The notes: generated from the letters alone by a model not told the origin. Counted from the first letter of the stretch, positions 19,880 to 30,446 are shown. The stretch is DNA of 64,000 bases from Bacilli bacterium (GCA_900772095.1 CAAGQJ010000030.1:1-64000), one strand, 5' to 3'. A program made the numbers and translations.

Positions 19880-19901
19880 TAGGTTTGTTTTTGCAGACCT
19901 A
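19880..19901 (+). promoter_or_regulatory. Leader hairpin of the rpsL operon
   Basis: TAGGTTTG pairs with CAGACCTA around TTTTTG. It lies in the transcribed leader and is followed by an A-rich run instead of T residues, so it is not a terminator. It could be a protein-binding or stability element. Confidence 0.4.
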
Positions 19902-19952
19902 TTTAAAAAAAGATAAAAAGATACACCTGGATATGTGTAGAAAGGAGATATT

Positions 19953-20363
19953 ATGCCAACAATAAATCAACTTGTTAGAAAGAAGAGAACTGATAAGGTT
20001 AGAAAGTCTAAATCACCAGTACTTGGTATTAGAACTAATACTTTGGAAACGAAGTCTTATGAGATTGCATCACCACAAAAACGTGGAGTATGTATAAGAG
20101 TAGGTACTAAGACACCAAAGAAACCAAACTCAGCTTTAAGAAAGTATGCTCGTGTTCGTTTAAGTAATGGTAAGGAAGTAGATGCTTACATTCCTGGTGA
20201 AGGACATAACTTACAAGAACATAGTGTTGTTTTAATTCGTGGTGGACGTGTTAAAGACTTAATCGGCGTTCGTTATCATATTGTTCGTGGTACTATGGAT
20301 ACTCAAGGAGTTAAAGACCGTAAACAAGCTCGTTCTAAATATGGAACTAAAAAAGGAAAATAA
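19953..20363 (+). CDS. rpsL: 30S ribosomal protein S12
   Basis: S12 shapes the decoding centre of the 30S subunit. The 136 residues match the longer Firmicutes form, with [20 protein letters not shown] and [12 protein letters not shown] present. The conserved lysine linked to streptomycin binding is kept (K56), but the loop normally read as KDLPGVRYH is KDLIGVRYH, with isoleucine 104 in place of proline. It is the first gene of the operon, with binding site AAAGGAGA. Confidence 0.98.
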   Translation: MPTINQLVRKKRTDKVRKSKSPVLGIRTNTLETKSYEIASPQKRGVCIRVGTKTPKKPNSALRKYARVRLSNGKEVDAYIPGEGHNLQEHSVVLIRGGRVKDLIGVRYHIVRGTMDTQGVKDRKQARSKYGTKKGK

Positions 20364-20380
20364 AATAAAGGAGGATTAAT

Positions 20381-20848
20381 ATGCGTAAGAGACGTGCAGT
20401 CAAAAGAGATGTTTTACCAGATCCAATATATAAGTCTAAAGTTGTTACTAAGTTAATTAACTCTATGATGATTGATGGTAAAAGAGGTAAAGCACAAACT
20501 ATTTTGTATGATGCATTTAAAATGATTGAAGAAAAGACTGGAAAAGATCCAATGGAAGTATTTAATCAAGCACTTGAAAATATAAAACCAGCACTTGAAG
20601 TTAAATCTCGTCGTGTTGGTGGCTCTAATTATCAAGTTCCAATTGAAGTTTCTGAGGAAAGAGCTCAAGTTTTAGGACTTAGATGGTTAGTTAATTATGC
20701 TAGATTAAGAGGCGGTAAAGGAATGGCTGAAAGACTAGCTAATGAAATAATTGATGCTTCAAATAATACAGGAGCAGCAGTTAAAAAACGTGAGGATACT
20801 CACAGAATGGCAGAAGCTAATAAAGCATTTGCTCATTATAGATGGTAA
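20381..20848 (+). CDS. rpsG: 30S ribosomal protein S7
   Basis: S7 nucleates assembly of the 30S head by binding 16S rRNA. The 155-residue sequence is full length, beginning [15 protein letters not shown] and including VGGSNYQVP and [19 protein letters not shown]. It lies 17 bases after rpsL with a strong AAAGGAGG site. Confidence 0.98.
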   Translation: MRKRRAVKRDVLPDPIYKSKVVTKLINSMMIDGKRGKAQTILYDAFKMIEEKTGKDPMEVFNQALENIKPALEVKSRRVGGSNYQVPIEVSEERAQVLGLRWLVNYARLRGGKGMAERLANEIIDASNNTGAAVKKREDTHRMAEANKAFAHYRW

Positions 20849-20860
20849 GGAGAATAAAAT

Positions 20861-22930
20861 ATGGCAAGAGAAACAAGTTTGGATAAAACTAGAAATTTTG
20901 GTATTATGGCACATATTGATGCCGGTAAAACCACTACTACTGAGCGTATTCTATTCTTAACAAAGAAAATTCATAAAATTGGAGAAACTCATGATGGAGC
21001 ATCTCAAATGGATTGGATGGAACAAGAAAAAGAAAGAGGAATTACTATTACTAGTGCTGCTACTACAGCATTTTGGAAAGGTTATCGTTATAATATAATA
21101 GATACTCCAGGACACGTAGACTTTACTGTTGAAGTTCAAAGAAGTTTAAGAGTACTAGATGGCGCTGTTACATTAATCGATGTACAGGCTGGTGTTGAAC
21201 CTCAAACTGAAACAGTTTGGAGACAAGCCAGTGAATATAAAGTTCCAAGAATTATTTTTGCAAATAAAATGTGTAAAATGGGTGCAGATTTTGAATATTC
21301 ATTAAAATCAATTGATTCAAGATTTGCAGTTAATTCACAACCAATTGAATGGCCTATTGGTGCCGAGAACGATTTTATTGGTTATGTAGATTTAATTACA
21401 ATGAAGGCTTATAAATTTGATGGTACTGAGGACGAAGGTTTAGAGGAAATAGAAATACCTGATGATTTAAAGAGTATTTGTGAAACTAGACATGTTGCAT
21501 TAGTTGAAGCAGTTGCTGAATTTGATGATACACTAATGGAAAAATACCTTGAAGGTGAGGATATTAGTGTTGATATGATTAAGAAGGCAATTAGAACAGG
21601 TGTTTTACAAGGTGAATTCTTCCCAGTAATGTGTGGAGATGCTTTAAGTAATAAGGGTATTAAACCTCTTCTTGATGCTGTTATAGATTATTTACCATCA
21701 CCACTTGATATACCTAGTGTTAAGGGTGTTAAACTTAATGGCGATCCAGATGAAAGACATGTTTCTGATAGTGAACCATTTAGTGCATTAGCATTTAAAG
21801 TTATGACAGATCCATTTGTTGGTAGATTAACTTTCTTTAGAGTTTATTCTGGACATTTATCTAGTGGTAGTTATGTACTTAACTCTACTAAAGATGTTAA
21901 AGAAAGAATTGGTCGTATTCTTCAAATGCATGCTAATGATAGAACTGAAATATCTGATGTTTATACAGGTGATATTGCAGCAGCAGTAGGACTTAAAAAT
22001 ACTACTACTGGGGATACTTTATGTGATGAGAAAAAACCTATTATTTTGGAATCTATAGAAGTACCTGCTCCAGTTATTGAACTTGCTATTGAACCTAAGT
22101 CAAAAGCAGATCAAGATAAAATGGCATTAGCACTTCAAAAACTTGCAGAAGAAGATCCAACATTTAAAGTTAGAACAGATCCTGAAACTGCTCAAACAAT
22201 TATAGCAGGTATTGGAGAACTTCATTTGGATGTTTTAGTTGATCGTATGAGAAGAGAGTTCCATGTTGAAGCTAATGTTGGTAAACCACAAGTTGCTTAT
22301 CGTGAAACAATTACTTGTGCAGGTGAATGTGAAGGTAAATATATTAAACAATCTGGTGGACGTGGTCAATATGGACATGTTTGGATTAAATTTGAACCAA
22401 ATCCAGATAAGGGTTATGAATTTGTTGATGCAATTGTTGGTGGTGTAGTTCCTCGTGAATATATACCAGTAACAGATAAAGGTTTACAAGATGCTTTAAA
22501 AACAGGTATCTTAGCAGGATATCCTATGATAGATGTTAAGGCTACGCTTTTTGATGGTTCATATCATGATGTAGACTCATCTGAAATGGCATTTAAAATT
22601 GCAGCATCTATGGCTTTGAAAGAGGCTAAAAATAAATGTAAACCAGTTCTACTTGAACCAATAATGAAGGTGGATATTGTAGTTCCAGAAGAGTATTTCG
22701 GAAATGTTATGGGTGATATTACTTCTAGACGTGGTAAACCATTATCACAAGAATCTAGAGGAAATTCAATTGCATTTGCTGCAATGGTACCACTTTCTGA
22801 AATGTTTGGATATGCTACAAGTATTAGATCTAATACACAAGGTAGAGGATCTTTCCAAATGGTACCTGATCATTATGAGGAAGTACCTAAAAATATTGCT
22901 GAAGAAATTATTAAAAAAAGTGGCAATTAA
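20861..22930 (+). CDS. fusA: Elongation factor G
   Basis: EF-G is the GTPase of ribosomal translocation. The 689 residues contain the G1 loop AHIDAGKTT, switch region [11 protein letters not shown]3 [10 protein letters not shown]4 NKMCKMGAD, and the domain III-V sequences such as [22 protein letters not shown] precedes the ATG 12 bases after rpsG. The order rpsL-rpsG-fusA is the universal str operon. Confidence 0.98.
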   Translation: MARETSLDKTRNFGIMAHIDAGKTTTTERILFLTKKIHKIGETHDGASQMDWMEQEKERGITITSAATTAFWKGYRYNIIDTPGHVDFTVEVQRSLRVLDGAVTLIDVQAGVEPQTETVWRQASEYKVPRIIFANKMCKMGADFEYSLKSIDSRFAVNSQPIEWPIGAENDFIGYVDLITMKAYKFDGTEDEGLEEIEIPDDLKSICETRHVALVEAVAEFDDTLMEKYLEGEDISVDMIKKAIRTGVLQGEFFPVMCGDALSNKGIKPLLDAVIDYLPSPLDIPSVKGVKLNGDPDERHVSDSEPFSALAFKVMTDPFVGRLTFFRVYSGHLSSGSYVLNSTKDVKERIGRILQMHANDRTEISDVYTGDIAAAVGLKNTTTGDTLCDEKKPIILESIEVPAPVIELAIEPKSKADQDKMALALQKLAEEDPTFKVRTDPETAQTIIAGIGELHLDVLVDRMRREFHVEANVGKPQVAYRETITCAGECEGKYIKQSGGRGQYGHVWIKFEPNPDKGYEFVDAIVGGVVPREYIPVTDKGLQDALKTGILAGYPMIDVKATLFDGSYHDVDSSEMAFKIAASMALKEAKNKCKPVLLEPIMKVDIVVPEEYFGNVMGDITSRRGKPLSQESRGNSIAFAAMVPLSEMFGYATSIRSNTQGRGSFQMVPDHYEEVPKNIAEEIIKKSGN

Positions 22931-22952
22931 TTAAAAAAAATGATTATAACAG

Positions 22953-22981
22953 TTGAAAAAATTTTAATTGTTAGATAAAAT
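22953..22981 (+). promoter_or_regulatory. Promoter of tuf
   Basis: TTGAAA at 22953-22958 and TAAAAT at 22976-22981 are 17 bases apart, just upstream of the AAAAGGAGG site of tuf. It gives tuf its own start in addition to readthrough from fusA. Confidence 0.6.
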
Positions 22982-23017
22982 TATAAGTGTAATTAAAAAA
23001 AGGAGGAAATTATTAAT

Positions 23018-24202
23018 ATGGCAAAAGAAAAATTTAACCGTAATAAACCACATGTAAATGTTGGTACAATTGGTCATGTTGACCACGGTAAAACAACATT
23101 AACTGCTGCTATTACTAAAGTTTTAGCAGAAGAAGGAAAAGCAGATTTTGTTGATTATGCTAATATCGACAAAGCACCTGAAGAAAGGGAAAGAGGTATT
23201 ACAATCAATACTGCACACGTTGAGTATGAAACTGAAAAACGTCATTATGCTCACGTAGACTGTCCAGGACATGCTGACTATGTTAAAAACATGATTACTG
23301 GTGCAGCTCAAATGGATGGAGCAATCTTAGTTATTGCTGCTACAGATGGTCCAATGGCTCAAACTAGAGAACACATCTTATTATCACGTCAAGTAGGAGT
23401 ACCAAGAATGGTAGTATTCTTAAATAAATGTGATATGGTTGATGATCCAGAATTACTAGAATTAGTAGAAATGGAAGTTCGTGATTTATTAAATGAATAT
23501 GGTTTTGAAGGAGATGATACTCCAATCATTACTGGTTCAGCATTAAAAGCTCTTGAAGGAGATCCTCAATATGTTCAAAAGATTAAAGATCTTATGAACG
23601 CTGTTGATGAATGGATTCCAACTCCAGAAAGAGATACTGATAAACCATTCTTAATGAGTATTGAAGACGTATTTACAATTACTGGTCGTGGAACTGTTGT
23701 TACAGGACGTGTAGAACGTGGACAATTAAAACTTAATGATGAAGTTGAAATAGTAGGTATTAAACCAACTAAGAAGACTGTTGTTACAGGAATTGAAATG
23801 TTCCATAAACAATTAGATTATGCAGAAGCTGGAGATAATGCAGGTGTATTATTACGTGGTATTTCTCGTGAAGAAGTAGAACGTGGACAAGTACTTGCTA
23901 AACCAGGATCAGTTACTCCACATAAGAAGTTTACTGCTCAAGTTTATGTATTATCTAAAGAAGAAGGTGGTAGACATACTCCATTCTTCGCAAACTACAG
24001 ACCTCAATTCTATTTCAGAACTACTGATGTTACTGGTGTAATTGAGCTTCCAGCAGGAGTAGAAATGGTTATGCCTGGTGATAATGTAGAAATGACAGTA
24101 GAATTAATTCACCCAATTGCTCTTGAACAAGGAACTAAATTCTCAATCCGTGAAGGTGGTAGAACAGTTGGTGCTGGTTCTGTATCAAGCATTATTGAAT
24201 AA
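23018..24202 (+). CDS. tuf: Elongation factor Tu
   Basis: EF-Tu carries aminoacyl-tRNA to the ribosome as a GTP complex. The 394-residue protein shows [34 protein letters not shown] and the C-terminal [13 protein letters not shown]. Codon choice is visibly different from its neighbours, with more C-ending codons, as expected for a very highly expressed gene. A strong terminator follows. Confidence 0.99.
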   Translation: MAKEKFNRNKPHVNVGTIGHVDHGKTTLTAAITKVLAEEGKADFVDYANIDKAPEERERGITINTAHVEYETEKRHYAHVDCPGHADYVKNMITGAAQMDGAILVIAATDGPMAQTREHILLSRQVGVPRMVVFLNKCDMVDDPELLELVEMEVRDLLNEYGFEGDDTPIITGSALKALEGDPQYVQKIKDLMNAVDEWIPTPERDTDKPFLMSIEDVFTITGRGTVVTGRVERGQLKLNDEVEIVGIKPTKKTVVTGIEMFHKQLDYAEAGDNAGVLLRGISREEVERGQVLAKPGSVTPHKKFTAQVYVLSKEEGGRHTPFFANYRPQFYFRTTDVTGVIELPAGVEMVMPGDNVEMTVELIHPIALEQGTKFSIREGGRTVGAGSVSSIIE

Positions 24203-24209
24203 TTAAATA

Positions 24210-24232
24210 AAACTCCTTAGGGAGTTTTTTTG
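24210..24232 (+). terminator. Terminator of tuf
   Basis: A perfect 7-bp stem, AAACTCC with GGAGTTT, closes a TTAG loop and is followed by T residues. Confidence 0.9.
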
Positions 24233-24301
24233 TTATCTTTTTGTTGTTTTTTATGTTAATATATGGTAATATAGTTATTGTTTTTTGAAGGGAGAGTTTT
24301 T

Positions 24302-26221
24302 ATGAATATTAATTATCTTAAAAATTATAGGGAAAAAGTTTCTTTACTTTCTGAAGAAGAAAAGAATAAAAGAGATTTGTATTTGAAGGGGATTGCTACT
24401 GGTAAAATATATGGACCTTCTACTGGTATACCTAGTATTGATAAGAATTTTTTGATGCATTATCGTGATGAATATATTGATGCTAATTTACCAAAGATGT
24501 CTATGTATCGTTATTTGGTTTCTAGTAATCAAAATAATTTAGATTATACTGCACTTGCTTATTATAATAATAAAATAACTTATGATAAGCTTATAAAAAA
24601 TATTGATGATGCTGCTAGAGCATTTGTTAATATGGGTGTTAAAAGTGGTGATGTAGTTACTGTTGCTATGCCATTTGTACCAGAAACTGTTTATAGTATT
24701 TATGGTTTAAATAAAATAGGTGCAATTGTTAATATGGTTGACCCTAGGGTTCCTAGTTTGAAATTAAAGGATTATATTACTAAGTCTAATTCTAAGTATG
24801 CTGTTGTACTTGATAGGTTTCATAATAAAGTTAATGATATTATAGATAGTTCTAATCTTTCTAAAGTTGTTTTTGTTAGTGCGTATGATTCATTAAAGTT
24901 TCCTATGGATAAAATAGCAAAATTGATGAAGAGTGATTATAAGGAAGCTCAAAAGAATTTATCTTTTAGTGATTTGTATATTGATTGGAATACTTTTATA
25001 AAGGGCGCTTCAAATGTTAATATAGATGTAGAAGATGAGTATTATCCTAATAAAAAGGCTATAATTATTTATACTAGTGGTACTAGTGGGGAACCTAAGG
25101 GGGCAATATCTACTAATGAGTCATTTAATAGTATGACTTATAGTCAACGTGATTCTATTGTTAATACTGTTCCTGGTGATAAGTTTTTGCTCATTATGCC
25201 ACCATTTATAGCGTATGGCCTTGGTATTGGTCTTCATGGGCAATTATGTACTGGTCAGAATTTAATTATGGTTCCTACATTTACTATTGATAATCAAGCT
25301 GAGATGCTTGGGGAACTTGTTAATAAACATAAACCTCAAACAATTATGGGAGTACCTACTTTTATGGATGATTTAATTAAACATCCTAAAATGCAAAACG
25401 AGGATTTATCTTATTTAAAAAATGTTATTGTTGGTGGAGACTCTATGATTGTTGAAAGTGAAGAAAGAGTAAATAACTTTTTAGAAAATCATAATTCTAA
25501 TGCAAAAATTACTAAGGGTTGGGGACTTACTGAAGTAAATTCTTGTGCTACATATACAAGAGATGATAATACTAATTGTATTGGTAGTGTTGGAATACCT
25601 TTAATTAAGAATAATATTAGAATAGTTAAGCCTATGCTTGATGAGTCTGGAGAGCCTAAGGAACTTGTTAATTTTAATTTGGATGAGGTTCCTGAAGTTT
25701 CTTATGGTGAGAAGGGTGAGATATTTGTTCTTGCTCCAACTGTTATATGTGATTATTTGAATAATGAGGAGGCTTCTAAAAAATCTTTTTTTCCTACAGA
25801 ATGTGGTGATAAATGGGTTAGAACTTTAGATTTAGGAAGAATGGAAGAGGATGGTAACATTTTTATAGATGGTAGAATTAAAAGACTTGTTATTAGACCG
25901 GATGGACATAATGTATCACCATTTGCAATAGAAAATGTTATTAATAAAGACCCTAGAGTATCTTCTTGTGCAGTTGTTGGTAGATCTAGTTCTCATAGCG
26001 AACATGGTTCTTATCCAGTTGCATATATAGTTTTAAAGGATGAGTATAAGGATGATTGTGAAAACATTATTGCTGAAATAGATGCTTCAATTAAAAAAGT
26101 ATTGCCTCAAAGAGATGTTGCAGAATATTTTGAAGTAATCGATGAAATACCTTTAACTGATATAGGTAAGGTCAATATTAAGGAATTAGAAAGACGTGAA
26201 AGAGTAAGAGTTAGAAAATAA
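24302..26221 (+). CDS. AMP-dependent acyl-CoA synthetase/ligase-like enzyme
   Basis: The 639-residue protein is a class I adenylate-forming enzyme. The P-loop motif is IIYTSGTSGEPKGA, followed by GWGLTEVNSC, the ATP-ribose aspartate in RTLDLGRM, and the hinge and C-terminal catalytic lysine region (DIGKVNIKELERR). Such enzymes activate a carboxylic acid as acyl-AMP and load it on CoA or a carrier. No acyl-carrier or beta-oxidation gene is nearby, so the substrate is open. ATG 24302 has AAGGGAGAG upstream; a longer in-frame start at 24278 lacks one. Confidence 0.85.
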   Translation: MNINYLKNYREKVSLLSEEEKNKRDLYLKGIATGKIYGPSTGIPSIDKNFLMHYRDEYIDANLPKMSMYRYLVSSNQNNLDYTALAYYNNKITYDKLIKNIDDAARAFVNMGVKSGDVVTVAMPFVPETVYSIYGLNKIGAIVNMVDPRVPSLKLKDYITKSNSKYAVVLDRFHNKVNDIIDSSNLSKVVFVSAYDSLKFPMDKIAKLMKSDYKEAQKNLSFSDLYIDWNTFIKGASNVNIDVEDEYYPNKKAIIIYTSGTSGEPKGAISTNESFNSMTYSQRDSIVNTVPGDKFLLIMPPFIAYGLGIGLHGQLCTGQNLIMVPTFTIDNQAEMLGELVNKHKPQTIMGVPTFMDDLIKHPKMQNEDLSYLKNVIVGGDSMIVESEERVNNFLENHNSNAKITKGWGLTEVNSCATYTRDDNTNCIGSVGIPLIKNNIRIVKPMLDESGEPKELVNFNLDEVPEVSYGEKGEIFVLAPTVICDYLNNEEASKKSFFPTECGDKWVRTLDLGRMEEDGNIFIDGRIKRLVIRPDGHNVSPFAIENVINKDPRVSSCAVVGRSSSHSEHGSYPVAYIVLKDEYKDDCENIIAEIDASIKKVLPQRDVAEYFEVIDEIPLTDIGKVNIKELERRERVRVRK

Positions 26222-26284
26222 CTCTTTTTCATTTACAAATTAATTATATTTTGTTACAATTTAGGTATAGTAGAGGTGGTTAGT

Positions 26285-28087
26285 GTGACTAATAATGCAT
26301 ATACAATTATAAGTTTAGTATATAATTTACTTGTTTTAGTGTGTTTTTTTTCTAAAAAGAGAATTGATACTTTAGAAAATAAGATATATGGATTACTACT
26401 TAGAATTAATTTTTTTAATATTATATTTGCTTTGATGAGTTTTTTAACGATTATGAATGCTTCAAATGTTTCATTTCTTAATAATGTTGTTTCTAAAACT
26501 TTATTGGTGTTTTTTGGATTATGGACTGTAGTGTTTACTATTTATATATATGTTATTTCTTATTCTAAGAAATATAATAAAGATTTTGATAAAAAGTATA
26601 GTTTATTTAAGAAAGTAATACTTAGTGTTTTTGCTATTGTTATACTTGCTATTTATGTTCTTCCACTTTATTATTTTGGTGAAAATGGTATTGCTTATAG
26701 TTATGGTCCTAGTGCTAATGTTGTATATATTCTTACAACTTTACTTATTATTTCTTGGGTTATTATGTCTCTTAGTAATTATAAAAATATACGTAATAAG
26801 AAATATTTGCCTGTTTTGATTTTTATAGTTTTAATTATTGTTGTTGTTGCTATACAAAAATCTAATCCTGCGTTATTGCTTATTACTGCAATGGAGACGT
26901 TTATTACTGTAATTATGTATTTTACTATAGAAAATCCTGATTTATATATGATAGATGAGTTATATAGAAATAAAACTATTGTGGAGCAAACTTATGAAGA
27001 TAAGTCTAACTTTTTATTTGAAATTACTCAAAAGGTTAGGGGTCCTTTGTTTGAAATACATAATTTATGTGAAGAGTTAAGGAAGGAAAAAGACGTAAAA
27101 AATTTACAGAAGGGTATTAGTATTATTAATAATGATGTAAAACAACTTGATTTTATAGTTAATGATGTTTTAGATGTTGATAGTTTGGATACTAAGTTAC
27201 TTAAAGTAACTTCAAATAAGTATAGTTTAAATAATTTATATAATGAAATTGTTTTAAGAGTTAAGCCTTGTATTCCTAAGAATGTAGAATTTAGGAGTAA
27301 AATTACTAATAATGTTCCTTATTTATATGGAGATAATATTAAGTTAAAGCAAATTATCATGTCTTTACTTCTTAATGCAATTAAAAATATTAATACTGGA
27401 TATGTAGATTTTACTGTTGATACTATTGAGAAGTTTGATGCTTGTAGAATAATTGTTTCTATTAAAGTATCTTCGAATGGTTTATCTATCGACCAAATAA
27501 ATGATATATTGTCTTCGACTGGTGAACTTACTTCTTCTGATGTTGCTAATTTGGAAAAGATGGAAATGAGTTTAAATTTATGTCAGAAAGTTATTAAAGT
27601 ATTTGGTGGTACTTTAATGATTAGAAGTTTAAATGGAACTGGAACTGAATTTATGTTAGTAGTTGATCAAAAATTAGATAATTATACTGATGGTTCAAGT
27701 ATTTTAGATAAATATGAATATTATGTTAAAAAGAGTAAAACTTGTTTAATTGTTTCACAAGATAAAGAGTTAACTAGTTATTTTAAGAAGGAATTAAAGA
27801 GTTATGGAGTTGTTGTTTCTTCTTTATTAAATCCAAATGATGTGGTTAAAAAGATTAATTCTAAGAGATTTGATTATATTCTTTTAGATGATAATTTATC
27901 ATTAATTTCTGCACTTCAAGTATTCAGGGAATTAAAGGGGGTTAAAAACTTTAAAATACCTGTTATTATAATTTTGGATAAGAGTAAATATTCGATAAAA
28001 GAGCATTATATTAGCGATGGTTTTAGTGATTATATATTGCTTGATAGTAAGAAGGAAGATTTACAGAAAATAGTTAATAAATATTAA
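26285..28087 (+). CDS. Membrane histidine-kinase-like protein with degenerate catalytic sites and receiver-like tail
   Basis: From the GTG at 26285 (site AGAGGTGG) the protein has six or seven membrane helices (about 5-215), a DHp-like helix pair, a HATPase-like domain (about 330-450) and a C-terminal receiver-like domain (about 485-600). The phosphorylated histidine is missing: where SHEIRTPL is expected, the sequence reads TQKVRGPL with Q249. The ATP-binding D-x-G loop is also altered to SSNGLSI. The receiver fold keeps DYILLDDNL (D535/D536) but the N-terminal acidic pair is reduced to SQD. It probably signals by conformation or has lost kinase activity. No response regulator lies beside it. 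A terminator follows. Confidence 0.75.
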   Translation: MTNNAYTIISLVYNLLVLVCFFSKKRIDTLENKIYGLLLRINFFNIIFALMSFLTIMNASNVSFLNNVVSKTLLVFFGLWTVVFTIYIYVISYSKKYNKDFDKKYSLFKKVILSVFAIVILAIYVLPLYYFGENGIAYSYGPSANVVYILTTLLIISWVIMSLSNYKNIRNKKYLPVLIFIVLIIVVVAIQKSNPALLLITAMETFITVIMYFTIENPDLYMIDELYRNKTIVEQTYEDKSNFLFEITQKVRGPLFEIHNLCEELRKEKDVKNLQKGISIINNDVKQLDFIVNDVLDVDSLDTKLLKVTSNKYSLNNLYNEIVLRVKPCIPKNVEFRSKITNNVPYLYGDNIKLKQIIMSLLLNAIKNINTGYVDFTVDTIEKFDACRIIVSIKVSSNGLSIDQINDILSSTGELTSSDVANLEKMEMSLNLCQKVIKVFGGTLMIRSLNGTGTEFMLVVDQKLDNYTDGSSILDKYEYYVKKSKTCLIVSQDKELTSYFKKELKSYGVVVSSLLNPNDVVKKINSKRFDYILLDDNLSLISALQVFRELKGVKNFKIPVIIILDKSKYSIKEHYISDGFSDYILLDSKKEDLQKIVNKY

Positions 28088-28105
28088 GGCTTATAGCCTT
28101 TTTTT
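28086..28105 (+). terminator. Terminator of the histidine-kinase-like gene
   Basis: AAGGCT pairs with AGCCTT around TAT and runs into a seven-T tract; it overlaps the stop codon. Confidence 0.85.
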
Positions 28106-28142
28106 GTATGAAAAATAGTTTACTAGCACAGTTTTTGCTTTT

Positions 28143-28179
28143 TGTCAAATTTGACATCTGTATTTCTTTATGGTAAAAT
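28143..28179 (+). promoter_or_regulatory. Promoter with a 14-bp palindromic operator
   Basis: TTGACA at 28151-28156 and TAAAAT at 28174-28179 are 17 bases apart, with TGG before the -10. The -35 lies inside the perfect palindrome TGTCAAATTTGACA (28143-28156). Each half, TGTCAAA, resembles the Spo0A box TGTCGAA. A protein bound here would block RNA polymerase. Confidence 0.65.
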
Positions 28180-28216
28180 ATTAAACTGTCACGTGAAAAA
28201 GAGGTGTAGTAAAAAA

Positions 28217-28906
28217 ATGTTTTATGATGAAAAAAGCGCGATAGAAGCTTGTGAAGAGAACCCGGCTAGTATATTTGAACTTATTAATGAGGGTCATGTT
28301 TTACTAGTTGATGAAATCTTGACAAAAAAGATAGTAAGTATTAATGAAACTAATTCTAATGGTGATGATGTTTTGATGTATTTACTAAGAAAAGGTATGA
28401 ATGACTTAGTACTTAAGTATATGAAAAAGAAGGATTGGAATGTTAATCATCAAAATAATGAAGGTGATACATTTGCACATATTTTAGTAACTAAAAAATA
28501 TTTGGATGTTATGGAAATAATTAAACAATTACTTAAGAATAATATGTTTATGCCTAATATAAGAAATAAAAAGGGCGAGACAATACTTGATAAGTCAATT
28601 AATAATAATTATATTTATACAACAGTTAAAATACTTGAGGATGAAAGATTTAATAATATTGACTTAGTATCATTTAAGAATTTATATGAAAATTATATAA
28701 GAAATGATAATTATGGTAAGTATTCGAAAATGAATAATTTAGAGATTATTATAGATAGTTTAGCTCTTAAGGAGTTATTACCTAAATTAGAGAAGCTTGT
28801 AGATTTTATTAAAAATAATTTAGATGAGATTATGAAATCTTTTGAAAAAAATCAAACTAAAGTATTAGATGATTTAATCTATGGCATTATTGAGGAAAAT
28901 GCATAG
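28217..28906 (+). CDS. Ankyrin-repeat-like protein
   Basis: The 229-residue protein has ankyrin-type helix pairs in its first 150 residues: NETNSNGDDVLMYLLRKG, NHQNNEGDTFAHILVTKK and NIRNKKGETILDKSINNN are spaced about 35 residues apart. The remainder is a helical tail. Ankyrin domains bind other proteins; the partner is unknown. I start at ATG 28217 behind AAAGAGGTG because an upstream in-frame TTG (28142) lies within the promoter. No signal peptide is present, so it is cytoplasmic. Confidence 0.65.
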   Translation: MFYDEKSAIEACEENPASIFELINEGHVLLVDEILTKKIVSINETNSNGDDVLMYLLRKGMNDLVLKYMKKKDWNVNHQNNEGDTFAHILVTKKYLDVMEIIKQLLKNNMFMPNIRNKKGETILDKSINNNYIYTTVKILEDERFNNIDLVSFKNLYENYIRNDNYGKYSKMNNLEIIIDSLALKELLPKLEKLVDFIKNNLDEIMKSFEKNQTKVLDDLIYGIIEENA

Positions 28907-28936
28907 AAATATGTTTTAAAGGGAGTTTTGGTGTTA

Positions 28937-30424
28937 ATGAAAGAAAATTTTATATGTAAATTATGTACTGAAAATTTTAAAATAGGGAGTTTTGATGCTT
29001 ATTACAATATATCTAGAGAATTGATACAAAAAAATGGTGGTTATTCTCTAGAAGAAGCAGAGGAACTTTTGAAGAAGTTTCCTACTTCTTATCGTGCCAC
29101 TATACTTGATAAGGATGATAATTATATTGGTTATATTTCTACATATGATAATGATGCAATTATGTCAACTTATTCATTAAGGCTTGAAACTAATAAAATC
29201 TTATCAGAAGAAGAAAGAGAAGAAATAACATCTACTTATAAAAAGTGGTGTTATGAGTCTTTAAATTTTGAACATTTAGAAGATGAGGTTTATATTTCTA
29301 AAGAAAAAATAGTAAAGCAAAATGAAAGATATATTAGACCTTCTATTGTAGTTCCTAAGAAATATTTAAGACCTGGAATAGATAACGAAACTTTAAATTA
29401 TATGAAAGAGTTTTATAATATTCCTAACTTGCAATTTCCTTTTACTATAGTTGATGATGGTAGGGTTATAGGAATTATTGGTGTTTCTAATTTAGTTCCT
29501 TCAACTAGAAGGGCTGCGCTTCGTATTTATTTTAATAAGGATATAGAAAGTGTTTTGTCATATGAAATTGGAAAAACTGTGATAGATGATTATGTTAAGT
29601 ATTTGCATGATTTGAAAATTAATAGTGTTGCAACGGAAGTTAGTTTACTTGATGAAAAGAAAATTGAGATGTTTGATGAAACAAGTATGTCAAGATGGGG
29701 GGCTATTCCTTTTGCAAGTAATTTTGATGGAATGGTTGGTCCTAAAATAATGTATCAAAATGTTCCTGGATATAGTGAAAAAGATACATTATATGTTCCA
29801 AATGATTTAGTTGTAAGCAATGATGTTTTATTACCTAAGAAAGAGGAATTTTCAGAGATACTTATGGTTGATGAAAATTATCGTTTGATTTCTCCTAAAA
29901 GTTTCGCTAAATATAATATTGATGTATACAAACTTGCACGTCAATATGGTAAGTGTTTAGAGGATAGAGAAAAGCTTACTAAAACTTTGGGTGCTGATAA
30001 ATTTATTCCTCAAATAGGTAATGAAAAATATGGGTTAGTTAAAACAATTTCTAATAGTACATATGTCTTAGTAAATAGAGATAATAATTTTGCAGGTTTT
30101 GTTAATAGATTAAGAGATGATAAAGAAAATGGTAATATTGAAGTTGAAGCTGCACTTGATCCTAATATTCATAGTAGGGGTATAGGAACAAAGATGGCAA
30201 TGGCTTTTAATGATGAAATGTTTAAGATGGGTTATACCGGTATAACTGGAGGAGTATTTTCTTTTAATGATAAATCGTTAAATTTAAATAGAAGACTTGG
30301 TAGTTTTAATGGTGTTAGAATAGAATCATATTATATAAATGGTAAGTATTTTGATATGGATTATTTTACAACAGTTAATCCAGAAGTTAGTGGTAGGGCT
30401 AGACATTTAAAACAATATAATTAA
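28937..30424 (+). CDS. GNAT acetyltransferase-like protein with tandem domains
   Basis: The roughly 495-residue protein ends in a GNAT fold: the acetyl-CoA loop DPNIHSRGIGTKMA is followed by GYTGITGGVFSFNDKSLNLN and a terminal RRLGSFNG motif. The middle (about 135-270) has a similar strand pattern (FPFTIVDDGRVIGIIGVSN, then LRIYFNKDIESVLSYEIGKT), suggesting a second, more diverged GNAT-like unit. The substrate is unknown. Start choice is uncertain: ATG 28937 and GTG 28931 both follow GGGAG at 28921-28925. It lies 30 bases after the ankyrin gene and is probably co-transcribed with it. Confidence 0.6.
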   Translation: MKENFICKLCTENFKIGSFDAYYNISRELIQKNGGYSLEEAEELLKKFPTSYRATILDKDDNYIGYISTYDNDAIMSTYSLRLETNKILSEEEREEITSTYKKWCYESLNFEHLEDEVYISKEKIVKQNERYIRPSIVVPKKYLRPGIDNETLNYMKEFYNIPNLQFPFTIVDDGRVIGIIGVSNLVPSTRRAALRIYFNKDIESVLSYEIGKTVIDDYVKYLHDLKINSVATEVSLLDEKKIEMFDETSMSRWGAIPFASNFDGMVGPKIMYQNVPGYSEKDTLYVPNDLVVSNDVLLPKKEEFSEILMVDENYRLISPKSFAKYNIDVYKLARQYGKCLEDREKLTKTLGADKFIPQIGNEKYGLVKTISNSTYVLVNRDNNFAGFVNRLRDDKENGNIEVEAALDPNIHSRGIGTKMAMAFNDEMFKMGYTGITGGVFSFNDKSLNLNRRLGSFNGVRIESYYINGKYFDMDYFTTVNPEVSGRARHLKQYN

Positions 30425-30446
30425 TTTATTTAAAATAATGATTATA

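Larger units (their letters stand above)
19606..19952. other. Intergenic region before the str-type operon
   Basis: These 347 bases hold a weak terminator-like stem for valS (19651-19683), the promoter at 19832-19860 and a leader hairpin at 19880-19901. No open frame with a start and binding site is visible in the rest. Confidence 0.6.
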
